64,000 bases of DNA, from the NCBI GenBank assembly GCA_017962365.1, contig JAGCVL010000002.1, positions 99,834 to 163,833 of the forward strand. The letters run 5' to 3'. The notes beneath the pieces were generated by a model. It saw only the letters and a list, made by a program, of their open reading frames with translations, was not told the DNA's origin and searched no databases. The stretch comes from Candidatus Saccharimonadota bacterium (GTDB lineage Bacteria; Patescibacteriota; Saccharimonadia; Saccharimonadales; Saccharimonadaceae). Below are positions 24,828-32,198 of this stretch, one piece after another. Position 1 is the stretch's first letter. Each line of letters starts with the position of its first letter. Both the position numbers and the translations under genes were made by a program.

Positions 24828-25346
24828 ATGGCTGAAAAAGCTAAAAAACCAACTAATACGAAAACTATCAAAACTAATGGCGAAAAAGAAGCTGTAAAGT
24901 CAAACGCTAGCAAGTTCGCAATTTTCGGGATTGCCGTTGTCGCTATCATCGCAGTGGTTATTGCTGTAGTCGTAGCATTCAACGCTAGCCCAGCTATCAA
25001 CGATGCATACTTTGTAAGCGATGGCTCAAAGTACGTCCTCAACATCGAAAATGAAGATGACGAAGATGGTGCCGTAGCGGTTCACATTGTTTACTACTAC
25101 AGTGGCAATACCGTCACCGACGCTAAGTCTTTCTATGAGTTCGCAGACGAAGCGACCGCCAAAGCCGCTTTTGAAGAACTCAAAGCTGCAAACGAGGAAG
25201 CTAGCTCATATGCTCTTAATGGCAAATATGTCGTCATCTCTGCAGACAAAGAAGACATCAAAGATATGACCGCAGAAGACGTCAAGGCCCAAATCGAATT
25301 CTACGAATCTCTCAAGAATCTCAGCGATTCTGACGACGAAGAATAA
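24828..25346 (+). CDS. Membrane-anchored acidic protein of unknown function
   Basis: A 172-residue protein. A Lys-rich cytoplasmic N-terminus (MAEKAKKPTNTKTIKT) precedes a transmembrane helix at about 30-51 (FAIFGIAVVAIIAVVIAVVVAF). A small external domain follows (SKYVLNIENEDDEDGAVAVH, AKSFYEFADEATAKAAFEEL) and the tail is very acidic. AAAAGGAG sits 7 nt before the ATG. TTGATA and TATAAT (18-bp spacing) overlap the glyS end. A strong bidirectional terminator follows. It is not recognised; the organisation suggests an envelope protein. Confidence 0.7.
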   Translation: MAEKAKKPTNTKTIKTNGEKEAVKSNASKFAIFGIAVVAIIAVVIAVVVAFNASPAINDAYFVSDGSKYVLNIENEDDEDGAVAVHIVYYYSGNTVTDAKSFYEFADEATAKAAFEELKAANEEASSYALNGKYVVISADKEDIKDMTAEDVKAQIEFYESLKNLSDSDDEE

Positions 25347-25357
25347 TTCTTCCAAAC

Positions 25358-25388
25358 AAAATGTCACCTAGCTCGCTAGGTGACATTT
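25358..25388. terminator. Bidirectional terminator between the 24828 gene and ppa
   Basis: AAAATGTCACCTAG pairs with CTAGGTGACATTTT around a short CTCG loop. T-tracts follow on both strands, so it can end the plus-strand membrane-protein gene and the minus-strand ppa gene. Confidence 0.85.
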
Positions 25389-25400
25389 TTTATAGCTTAA

Positions 25401-25928
25401 TTACGCTTTATAGCGTTCAATCGCATCGGCAATAACTTTCTTAGCTGACTCGATACTCTCAAACGCCTTTACTTCAGTCGAACCAGGCTTCTTGAGGTCT
25501 TTGTAGTGATTAAAATGGAATCTAATCTGCTCCAAAGTTTGCTTTGGCAAATCTTCCAAAGTATTATATGCATCGCCGTTATTACGGTCGTCCGCTGGTA
25601 CACAGATGATCTTATCGTCCACTTCGCCACCATCGACAAACTTCATCACACCGAGAATTTTCGCCTTCATCCAAATCCCAGTTGTGAGAGGCTGATCGGT
25701 GATCATTAATACATCAAGCTCATCACCATCTTCATCCAAAGTTTGCGGAATGAAACCATAGTTGCATGGCTTTGCAAATGCTACTGGCTCTACGCGATCA
25801 AGCATAAAACACGCATGCTTTCTATCCCATTCAATCTTATGATTTGAGCCAGTTGGGATTTCGATCACCACATTTAGCTCACCATTTTCATAATCCCCCG
25901 GGGTCAAAACTTTATTAAAGTCTGCCAT
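25401..25928 (-). CDS. ppa: Inorganic pyrophosphatase (family I)
   Basis: Hydrolyses pyrophosphate, pulling biosynthetic reactions forward; cytoplasmic. The 175 residues show the family pattern: VVIEIPTGSNHKIEWD, YGFIPQTLDEDGDELDVLMI with the metal-binding aspartates, EVDDKIICVPADD and FNHYKDLKKPG. AAAGGAG lies 9 nt before the ATG. A TATAAT in the recO 3' end is the likely promoter. Confidence 0.96.
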   Translation of the reverse strand: MADFNKVLTPGDYENGELNVVIEIPTGSNHKIEWDRKHACFMLDRVEPVAFAKPCNYGFIPQTLDEDGDELDVLMITDQPLTTGIWMKAKILGVMKFVDGGEVDDKIICVPADDRNNGDAYNTLEDLPKQTLEQIRFHFNHYKDLKKPGSTEVKAFESIESAKKVIADAIERYKA

Positions 25929-25953
25929 TAAAAAATCTCCTTTTCTATCCTAA

Positions 25954-26640
25954 TTATATCATCTTGCTCGCTACTCTGGCAAGTCGCAAAATACCAGGCG
26001 CCATTTCGTCTACGTTTTTTACTTTTGATACTATTTGCAACTTCGCGGAAACCATCAACCGCATCAATTTTATTTCATCTACTCCAAATTCCCCTCCCAT
26101 CTTTGGCATAAATGCCATTTCGTTTACATCATAATAATACTTTGCGTCTTCCCTCAATTTATCGCCTAGCCCATCCCGATAAAGATTCATCTCTTCCCCA
26201 GACACTTTTAGCAAATTAAATAAAAACCAACTTTCCACCAAGGCTAAACTCATTCCACTATTAAGGCCATCCAGACACTCACGCGCTATTTCAAAATAGT
26301 CCGCCGCATTAGTCCCTTCCGCTACTGTATTTATTTTTCTTAACATCATCGAGGCGAGCTCTATTCGATTGTAATCTGCAAGTATTGCTCCATAATATTT
26401 TACCATCCTAGCGCCCGTAACCGTCGCAAGCTCACCTTTCCCAAAATGCAAATTAAGCTCCACCAAAGAAAACATCTCTACTCCACCAGCCAGTTTTGAT
26501 TTTGCCTTCCGTACCCCACGCGCCATTGCAGACACTTTGCCATCCGGAGTAATCAAATTCAAAATCCTATCCGCTTCTCCATAATTTGTCCGGCGGAGCA
26601 CAATCGCTAGCGTCCTTGTATCAACAATATTTTTCGACAT
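25954..26640 (-). CDS. recO: DNA repair protein RecO
   Basis: RecO helps load RecA in the RecFOR pathway and anneals single strands. The 228 residues have the N-terminal OB fold (TLAIVLRRTNYGEADRILNLITPDGKVSAMARGVRKAKSK split around the conserved GVRK) and a helical C-terminal domain. The zinc-binding Cys cluster of many RecO proteins is absent. Its first 20 bp overlap the end of a receiver-domain gene, which places it in an operon with a two-component pair, an unusual partner for RecO. Confidence 0.85.
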   Translation of the reverse strand: MSKNIVDTRTLAIVLRRTNYGEADRILNLITPDGKVSAMARGVRKAKSKLAGGVEMFSLVELNLHFGKGELATVTGARMVKYYGAILADYNRIELASMMLRKINTVAEGTNAADYFEIARECLDGLNSGMSLALVESWFLFNLLKVSGEEMNLYRDGLGDKLREDAKYYYDVNEMAFMPKMGGEFGVDEIKLMRLMVSAKLQIVSKVKNVDEMAPGILRLARVASKMI

Positions 26641-26962
26641 ATGCCCTCACCTCCGCTGGCGTCACCGTATCTTTGCTTAGCACACCCACCACACCATACT
26701 CGCTAAGGTCCAAGTTATCAAACCTTGCGTCCGTTATTAAGACCACCGGGATTTTCATTGTGTCAGAATATGATATGAGTTCGTTTAGCATAGTAAAACC
26801 ATCTGGCCCCGTCAACATTGCATCCATAAAAATCATTTCCGGAAGACCATCATCTATCGCCTGCGTCGCCATCAGCGCGTCGCCAAAAATTTTTACTTCC
26901 CCACCACATGCTTTTGCTATGCATTCTGCCATCATCCGATTATCATCAATTACAAAAATCAT
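26621..26962 (-). CDS. Stand-alone response-regulator receiver domain
   Basis: A 113-residue CheY-like protein. The acidic pair D6-D7 (FVIDDN), phosphoacceptor D47 (FMDAMLTGPDGF), T77 (LITDAR) and K97 (LSKDT) are in place. No output domain follows, so it must act by protein contact or as a phosphate sink. It follows the histidine kinase by 11 bp and overlaps recO by 20 bp, indicating co-expression of kinase, receiver and repair protein. Confidence 0.88.
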   Translation of the reverse strand: MIFVIDDNRMMAECIAKACGGEVKIFGDALMATQAIDDGLPEMIFMDAMLTGPDGFTMLNELISYSDTMKIPVVLITDARFDNLDLSEYGVVGVLSKDTVTPAEVRAYVEKYC

Positions 26963-26973
26963 TTTAAAGGCTC

Positions 26974-27654
26974 CTAAAACAAACTCATTTGCTTTGACCT
27001 CATCAAATCAACATAAAAACTCGTCCCATCACGATGCCTTACTGCGCCAACTTTTGCATCCATGTATTTAGAAAATTTCGAAGCAATAAAAAGTCCTAAC
27101 CCAGACGACCCAGGCCTCATAGCAATCGAGGTCGGCTTTTCCACCCAACCTCTTTGCATCTCGCGCCACACATCCATCGGAAGCGCCGGGCCATAATCCC
27201 TCACTAAAATTCGTATTTTATCTTTTATCGGTTTTACCATGATCTCAGCCCGCATTTCATCGCCAGTATAATGCACGGCGTTTAGCAAAAAATTATACAC
27301 TACACTAAATAGCAACTCTCGATTTGCATATGCGAGCTGCTCTTTTCCAGGAAATTTTACAAATAATTCCCGTTTGTTATAACGAAACAGATATTCCAGC
27401 TCTCGTATTACTTCATCACACACTGGTCGCACCGCTAGTGGACTCATTTCCGGCAAAGAAGATTCCAGCCGCCTTAACTTCAAAAGATCATTCACTTGCC
27501 GAATCGCACGATCGGACACGCTCACCATTTTTTCACGAATCAATTCATTTGGTTCACTCATTTCGTCAAACGAAAAAGCAAGTTGCCTCAAAGTAGCAAG
27601 TGGCTCTTTGAGTTCGTGCGCCGCCACCAAAATTCCGTCGACCTCCACATCCAT
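26974..27654 (-). CDS. Soluble histidine kinase without a sensor domain
   Basis: A 226-residue kinase that begins almost directly with the H-box (AAHELKEPLATLRQ, H13). The dimerisation helices, N-box (FLLNAVHYT), G1 (VRDYGPALP) and G2 (GSSGLGLFIASKF) follow. There is no transmembrane or PAS/GAF domain, so the signal must come from inside or from a partner. TAAAAT lies exactly 6 nt before the ATG (probably leaderless). The adjacent receiver is its likely phosphoacceptor. Two-component genes are scarce in small CPR genomes, so this trio is notable. Confidence 0.88.
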   Translation of the reverse strand: MDVEVDGILVAAHELKEPLATLRQLAFSFDEMSEPNELIREKMVSVSDRAIRQVNDLLKLRRLESSLPEMSPLAVRPVCDEVIRELEYLFRYNKRELFVKFPGKEQLAYANRELLFSVVYNFLLNAVHYTGDEMRAEIMVKPIKDKIRILVRDYGPALPMDVWREMQRGWVEKPTSIAMRPGSSGLGLFIASKFSKYMDAKVGAVRHRDGTSFYVDLMRSKQMSLF

Positions 27655-27671
27655 ACCCCCATTTTACCATA

Positions 27672-28403
27672 TTATGCGTTGAATTTTACAGAATCCAAAA
27701 TTGTCTGAAAATCACCCTCATATCCCATCGCATCAGTCCGAAGGATTGCGGTCTTATCACGAATCTTCAAAATCACTATAATACCATTAAGCTCTGTGCC
27801 AGGAATCTTACCAACGTATCGGTTTGCCGTCGTCCCACCAACCGTCACCGTAGTCATACTTAACTCATCTCGCTCTAGATATCTCTGATAATCAGCCGCT
27901 ACGCTCTCAAAACCCTTATTTACTATCGTCACCCTAAGCGCATACACTGTAGAATCTGACACTGGCTCAATCTCAAGTGGATTAAGATATGCTACAAAAT
28001 CACCGCCTTTTGACGCATCCGACGCAACATACACACTCCACATCTTTGGGAAGTCAAAAGACAACTGCCCATAATCCGTCGGTCCAGTAAACTGCCTAGT
28101 GTCTTTCTTTGCCTCCTCTGCATCAGCCAAAGCTTGCTCTGCCTTTGCCTCGCTCACTGCTGCTGCAATTTTAAGGTCAACTTCGTCACTAAGCTCTGCA
28201 TACTCATTATTTTTTGACACAAATAGCCACATAAAAACGCCAGATAATATCAAAAACAACGCCGCCGCTACACCCAATACCGCCGGCATAATGTTTTTCT
28301 TTGGCTGTGACGCAGCGACAATCTTTGGTGCAGCACCATTTAAAGCTCCAGGCATACTCGCCGGAGTCACTGGTTGCACTGTTGGCATCTGAGAATTATC
28401 CAT
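27672..28403 (-). CDS. Membrane-anchored exported protein of unknown function
   Basis: 243 residues. A Pro/Ala-rich cytoplasmic N-terminus (MDNSQMPTVQPVTPASMPG) precedes a transmembrane helix at about 38-64 (IMPAVLGVAAALFLILSGVFMWLFV split at the membrane edges), a Glu/Ala-rich coiled segment (KIAAAVSEAKAEQALADAEEAK) and a C-terminal beta-rich domain (LSFDFPKMWSVYV, TANRYVGKIPGTEL). The last part recalls PsbP/lipoprotein-like domains but is not confidently assigned. TATAAT lies exactly 6 nt before the ATG. Confidence 0.65.
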   Translation of the reverse strand: MDNSQMPTVQPVTPASMPGALNGAAPKIVAASQPKKNIMPAVLGVAAALFLILSGVFMWLFVSKNNEYAELSDEVDLKIAAAVSEAKAEQALADAEEAKKDTRQFTGPTDYGQLSFDFPKMWSVYVASDASKGGDFVAYLNPLEIEPVSDSTVYALRVTIVNKGFESVAADYQRYLERDELSMTTVTVGGTTANRYVGKIPGTELNGIIVILKIRDKTAILRTDAMGYEGDFQTILDSVKFNA

Positions 28404-28418
28404 AAACTTATTATATCA

Positions 28419-28619
28419 CTATTTTGAAAAATCTTCCGCTAAAATTTCAATTTCATTTTTCAGCTTTTTTAAATCATCTTCAATTTCTTTTGCCAGCTCC
28501 GCCGCTTCTTTATAATTTTTCACCGCCTCTTCAAGTTCAAAATCATCCGAATAAAACCACTCCACTTTTTTATCTAACTCTTTTAATTTTTCATTTAAAC
28601 TTTTTTCTTGTTTACTCAT
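28419..28619 (-). CDS. xseB: Exodeoxyribonuclease VII small subunit
   Basis: A 66-residue helical protein (SLNEKLKELDKKVEWFYSDDFELEEAV, YKEAAELAKEIEDDLKKLK) with the XseB pattern and size. It assembles in multiple copies on XseA. Two tandem ATGs exist at 28622 and 28619; the second gives the better distance from GGAG. The start overlaps the end of xseA, the usual arrangement. Confidence 0.88.
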   Translation of the reverse strand: MSKQEKSLNEKLKELDKKVEWFYSDDFELEEAVKNYKEAAELAKEIEDDLKKLKNEIEILAEDFSK

Positions 28620-29634
28620 CATTGCTCCTTTTTATGATTTTTTGTATCAATGCCATGATTTCTGAATCAAATGTTGTAATTTTTACAACATTTCCAGTAT
28701 CAATTTTGCCATTCAAAATCGCATATCCTTGTCTTAAAACCATTTCTGGATTTAAGCTCTCGAGCATTTTCTGTCTCTGCCGAATTTCTCCCAATTTTGA
28801 ATCAACTTCAGAATTTATCTTCTGCAAAATCAACCGAATTTTTTCTTCAACTTTTTCAGTTTTGCGATCCCTCGTCAGGAGTTCCGCCGCATTAGATGGT
28901 GTTGAAGCTCTCACATCGCACGCAAGATCACAGAGCGACTCGTCCACCTCGTGCCCAATCCCGCAAATCACCGGAATTTTAGAAGCCGCCACCGCTCGCA
29001 CCAATCTCTCATCATTAAAACACGCAAGGTCATCCGCCGAGCCACCACCGCGAAGGAGAGCAATCATTTGTACTTCGCTTTTTTCATTAAAATATTGTAA
29101 TGCTCGTATAATCTGATCGGGCGCATCCATACCTTGTACTTGCGTATGCGCCACTTGCACTTTCATCCCGCCCCACCGCGCATTAATAATTTTAATAAAG
29201 TCCGCATATCCCGCCGCCTGTGTCGATGATATCACCCCAAGCCGTGTCAAATCTTCCGGTATTCCACGTTTCTTCGCTGGGTCAAATAGCCCCTCGTCGG
29301 CCAATTTCTTTTTTAACATCTCAAAAGCTTTTTTAAGTGACCCCTCGCCCACCGGCTGTACCGCGGTCACCGTAAAAGAAAACTTTCCCCACTGCGTCAG
29401 CTTTGGCGTCCCACGCACTATCACTTTCATCCCATCTTCAAGCGGTTGGCGCATGGACCACAAAGTCATAAAACACGGCACACTAGTCTGCTCGTCCTTC
29501 AAATCAAAAAATACCCATTTTCCTTGATTTACTTTAAAACTCGCCACTTCCCCTACCACCGTCACTGACGAATACGCATATTCAAGCGTCTGATTTACTA
29601 CCGCTACCAAATCCGAAGGAGTTAAATTATCCAT
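28612..29634 (-). CDS. xseA: Exodeoxyribonuclease VII large subunit
   Basis: The catalytic subunit that degrades single-stranded DNA to oligonucleotides. The 340 residues have an N-terminal OB fold (VTVVGEVASFKVNQGKWVFFDLKDE), the exonuclease domain with GVISSTQAAGYADF, the IALLRGGGSADDLACFNDERLVRAVAASKIPVICGIGHEVD core and a shortened C-terminal coiled region (family usually ~400-450). The start MDNLTPSDL is taken from the family; it overlaps the upstream membrane-protein gene by 8 bp. Confidence 0.93.
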   Translation of the reverse strand: MDNLTPSDLVAVVNQTLEYAYSSVTVVGEVASFKVNQGKWVFFDLKDEQTSVPCFMTLWSMRQPLEDGMKVIVRGTPKLTQWGKFSFTVTAVQPVGEGSLKKAFEMLKKKLADEGLFDPAKKRGIPEDLTRLGVISSTQAAGYADFIKIINARWGGMKVQVAHTQVQGMDAPDQIIRALQYFNEKSEVQMIALLRGGGSADDLACFNDERLVRAVAASKIPVICGIGHEVDESLCDLACDVRASTPSNAAELLTRDRKTEKVEEKIRLILQKINSEVDSKLGEIRQRQKMLESLNPEMVLRQGYAILNGKIDTGNVVKITTFDSEIMALIQKIIKRSNDE

Positions 29635-30679
29635 TCTTGCTCCGAATCGCTTTTTGGTACGGCAGATAGCCAGTCGCAATTGTGAGAATGAGCGACAGTG
29701 CCCTCGTCATCACGGTCACGATAAGTGCCGTTGCCATTGCGGATTCCGTACCACCAAGCAATATCCCCATCACCCCCGCCATGCCAAGCTCATATGGCCC
29801 ATACGGCACAATCCCATCAAACACCGAGCCAATCGCCTCACCCACTAGTATCATCGGGAAAATTTCTGGTCGCCCCAAAGCTGCTGCTACAATCCAATAC
29901 GACCCAACTTCGCACAGGCTATATATCACACCCCAAATAGTTGGCGGCAGTAATGATTTTTTGTCTTTCTTTACAATCAACACACAATCATGAATACTGA
30001 GAAAATATTCCTGTACCTTGTCTCGCTCCAACATATGTCGCACTCGCCCAAAAGTCACCGCCTTTGCCATAGCGTCGGTCACTTTCATCACTACCTTACC
30101 AAAGAAATCAATTCGCTTTTTGCTACTTGCAACATATGTTATTAATCCAAGCCCCACAAATACCCCCGCATTCATCAAAAGCGACACCCAGATAATCCAT
30201 TCCGCTCCAGACGGGATACTACCGAGCGCAAACAAAATCAATATCGCAACTAGCGCTTGCAAATAGTTTACTACCGTCGTAATTGCATATCGAAAAATAT
30301 ACAAAAAACTTGCCTGTCCAGCCGTGATATTAAATTGATGTAAACGATACGTAAGATATGCGAGGCCACCAATACCGCCCGCCGGCACCGCCCGGTTTAC
30401 AAAATTAAGCTCCGTCGAAATTTTTAGCTTTTCTTTCCGCCCAAAATTCTTTCGGAATTTTCCCTCGAGATAAGAAAAGAAAATCTGCCCACAAGCATAA
30501 TACATAAAAATCTGCTCCGGAAGAAGCAAGATAATTATAAAGAGGTTCGCATTTTTAAGATTATTAAACGTTTCTACAAACCCGTCCCAGTTCTGATACA
30601 CCACATAACCCACAAGTACAAACGTCGCTACCGAAATCAGCGTCCGCCAAGGAAACTTAAAACGTTTTTTCTTCTGCAT
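29627..30679 (-). CDS. Lysylphosphatidylglycerol-synthase-like flippase (UPF0104 family)
   Basis: A 350-residue polytopic membrane protein resembling the membrane half of MprF/AglD (LPG_synthase_TM, UPF0104). Visible motifs include FVNRAVPAGGIGGLAYLTYRL near 100 and the C-terminal VPYGPYELGMAGVMGILL, with about eight hydrophobic segments. Members flip modified lipids or polyprenyl-linked substrates; the exact substrate is unknown. MQKKKRFKF is the start, TATAAT lying exactly 6 nt upstream. It overlaps xseA. Confidence 0.82.
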   Translation of the reverse strand: MQKKKRFKFPWRTLISVATFVLVGYVVYQNWDGFVETFNNLKNANLFIIILLLPEQIFMYYACGQIFFSYLEGKFRKNFGRKEKLKISTELNFVNRAVPAGGIGGLAYLTYRLHQFNITAGQASFLYIFRYAITTVVNYLQALVAILILFALGSIPSGAEWIIWVSLLMNAGVFVGLGLITYVASSKKRIDFFGKVVMKVTDAMAKAVTFGRVRHMLERDKVQEYFLSIHDCVLIVKKDKKSLLPPTIWGVIYSLCEVGSYWIVAAALGRPEIFPMILVGEAIGSVFDGIVPYGPYELGMAGVMGILLGGTESAMATALIVTVMTRALSLILTIATGYLPYQKAIRSKNG

Positions 30680-30697
30680 ATGACCATTATAGCACAA

Positions 30698-30722
30698 AAA
30701 ATATCCCCTTTCGGGGATATTT
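30698..30722 (-). terminator. Rho-independent terminator of rpmA
   Basis: AATATCCCC (30700-30708) pairs with GGGGATATT (30713-30721) around a 4-nt loop. On the minus strand a run of T follows. It ends rpmA right before the promoter of the flippase gene. Confidence 0.88.
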
Positions 30723-30733
30723 AAACTTCCAGA

Positions 30734-31006
30734 TTAGCGAACTTCTACGCGAACGCGTGGTAAACTCTTGCCAGAGAAGTGAGTCTTCTTAGTTTTGACG
30801 AAGGTAACTACACCATCCTTGGCAGCATGAATCGTAAAATTGCGAGACATGTAAGTGCCAGGACCAGCAAGTTTGGTCGCGCCAGTCTGGCGGACGAGAA
30901 CTTCACCGTTCTTTACTTTCTGGCCACCAAAGCGCTTAACGCCAAGGCGCTGACCAGCATTATTATGGACGTTTTTGGCGGTACCGCCAGCTTTTACGTG
31001 TGACAT
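30734..31006 (-). CDS. rpmA: 50S ribosomal protein L27
   Basis: bL27, 90 residues (MSHVKAGGTAKN, QRLGVKRFGGQKV, GEVLVRQTGATKLAGPG). Its N-terminus reaches the peptidyl-transferase centre. No N-terminal propeptide of the Firmicutes type is present. The usual partner rplU is not adjacent. AAGGAAG lies before the ATG inside the end of the methyltransferase gene, and the stop and start are contiguous (TAAATG), so it is co-translated with that gene. Confidence 0.96.
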   Translation of the reverse strand: MSHVKAGGTAKNVHNNAGQRLGVKRFGGQKVKNGEVLVRQTGATKLAGPGTYMSRNFTIHAAKDGVVTFVKTKKTHFSGKSLPRVRVEVR

Positions 31007-32197
31007 TTATTTCTTCCTTAATATTATTATATCTCTCGCCACGATTTGCCCATCTCGATGATAAATAAGCCCCTCGCGCGTTTTATTATGAACATTATAC
31101 CCCATATCGGCAATTTCGTCAAGGATTTCAAGACGCGAATATATCCCATCTTCGCGAAGCCACGCTGGCGCCGCCACTACCACTGGTGTACCAGACTTAA
31201 TCTGCGAAGCCAAATTCTTCAAAAACCCTAGAACAATCGCCCCACATTCCTGCTTTTCGGTCTTCAGCTTAATTTCCGGCGGAATATTTGACATCGGCTT
31301 GCCAAGATACCCCTCACACGCCACCGCATCAATCGGTTGTTGCCACGTGAAAGAAGTAGCATCGCCTTGCTGAACCTGGAAAATGTTCATTCGAGGCGCT
31401 TCCGGAGCGCGGCAGCGCGAGGTTGAGCGCGCCTCGCCCGTGGCGACGGGCCGAGGCGACGCGGCCCGAGAATGAATATTTTCAGGTTCAGTAAACCATT
31501 CCAAATTTCTTTTACTGTATTCCACCATTCTTTCGTCGACGTCTGTTCCGTATGCTCGGTAGCCCATCAAAAGAGCTTCCTGAAGCACTACGCCAGTCCC
31601 ACAAAATGGATCTAATATAGTAGAACCTTCCGACAAAGGGCCACAAAGATTAATCAAAATCTGCGCTAGCTTTGGTGGAAGCATCCCGACTTTTGCATCT
31701 CGCGCCGGACGCGCTTGGTCGCGCTTCGCGTAGGCATCAATATCCTGCACGCCAATCACCCGGTACCACTCGTCATCTAGTTTAATGAGCTCCACTTTTC
31801 GTTCATTTTTGCCACTAAGTCCATTGTGAAGCGATGTCGCTGTAGATAAAGTCGCATCCTTATTTTCCACCACCCTCACACTTCGCCCATGACGCACCAA
31901 AATTTTCTTCAATTTAAGCGCCTCTAAAGTTGCCGATTTTCTTGATGCCCTCAAAGAATAATCCGACACCCCGAGCGTAATTTTCCCCTCCGGCAACTTC
32001 TGCAAAAACTCTAATGGCTTCTCATCTAACGCCTTTGCCAACTTCAAAACCCCACCGAATCTATCAATGTTGATAGTAGATACCGTCGCCGAGAACGTCA
32101 CATAGGCAGGACCCGCTAAGAACTGAGCTTTCGGAAATTGCGCCTCAAGCTCTGCTATCGATATCTCTGGTTGCCTACCTAAAACCGCCAAATACAT
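31007..32197 (-). CDS. TRM11-like SAM-dependent methyltransferase with an in-frame palindromic insertion
   Basis: A 396-residue protein of the TRM11/TrmG10 type: an N-terminal THUMP-like region, then a Rossmann methyltransferase (ILDPFCGTGVVLQEALLMGYRAYGTD split around the SAM motif). The usual DPPY catalytic motif is replaced by DAVACEGYLGKP, so the target (tRNA guanine or other) is uncertain. Between motif II and QVQQGDATSF about 34 residues rich in Arg, Ala and Pro are encoded by a GC-rich palindrome (31370-31491). The start follows the tyrS stop by one base, without its own Shine-Dalgarno. Confidence 0.8.
   Translation of the reverse strand: MYLAVLGRQPEISIAELEAQFPKAQFLAGPAYVTFSATVSTINIDRFGGVLKLAKALDEKPLEFLQKLPEGKITLGVSDYSLRASRKSATLEALKLKKILVRHGRSVRVVENKDATLSTATSLHNGLSGKNERKVELIKLDDEWYRVIGVQDIDAYAKRDQARPARDAKVGMLPPKLAQILINLCGPLSEGSTILDPFCGTGVVLQEALLMGYRAYGTDVDERMVEYSKRNLEWFTEPENIHSRAASPRPVATGEARSTSRCRAPEAPRMNIFQVQQGDATSFTWQQPIDAVACEGYLGKPMSNIPPEIKLKTEKQECGAIVLGFLKNLASQIKSGTPVVVAAPAWLREDGIYSRLEILDEIADMGYNVHNKTREGLIYHRDGQIVARDIIILRKK
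31370..31491 (-). repeat. Palindromic insertion element inside the methyltransferase gene
   Basis: A 122-bp segment with inverted arms of about 26 nt (31371-31396 and 31466-31490; ~22 of 25 aligned positions identical, one gap). The interior is strikingly GC-rich and has its own hairpin (CCTCGCCCGT with ACGGGCCGAGG). The gene remains open through it. Confidence 0.8.
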
Positions 32198-32198
32198 A

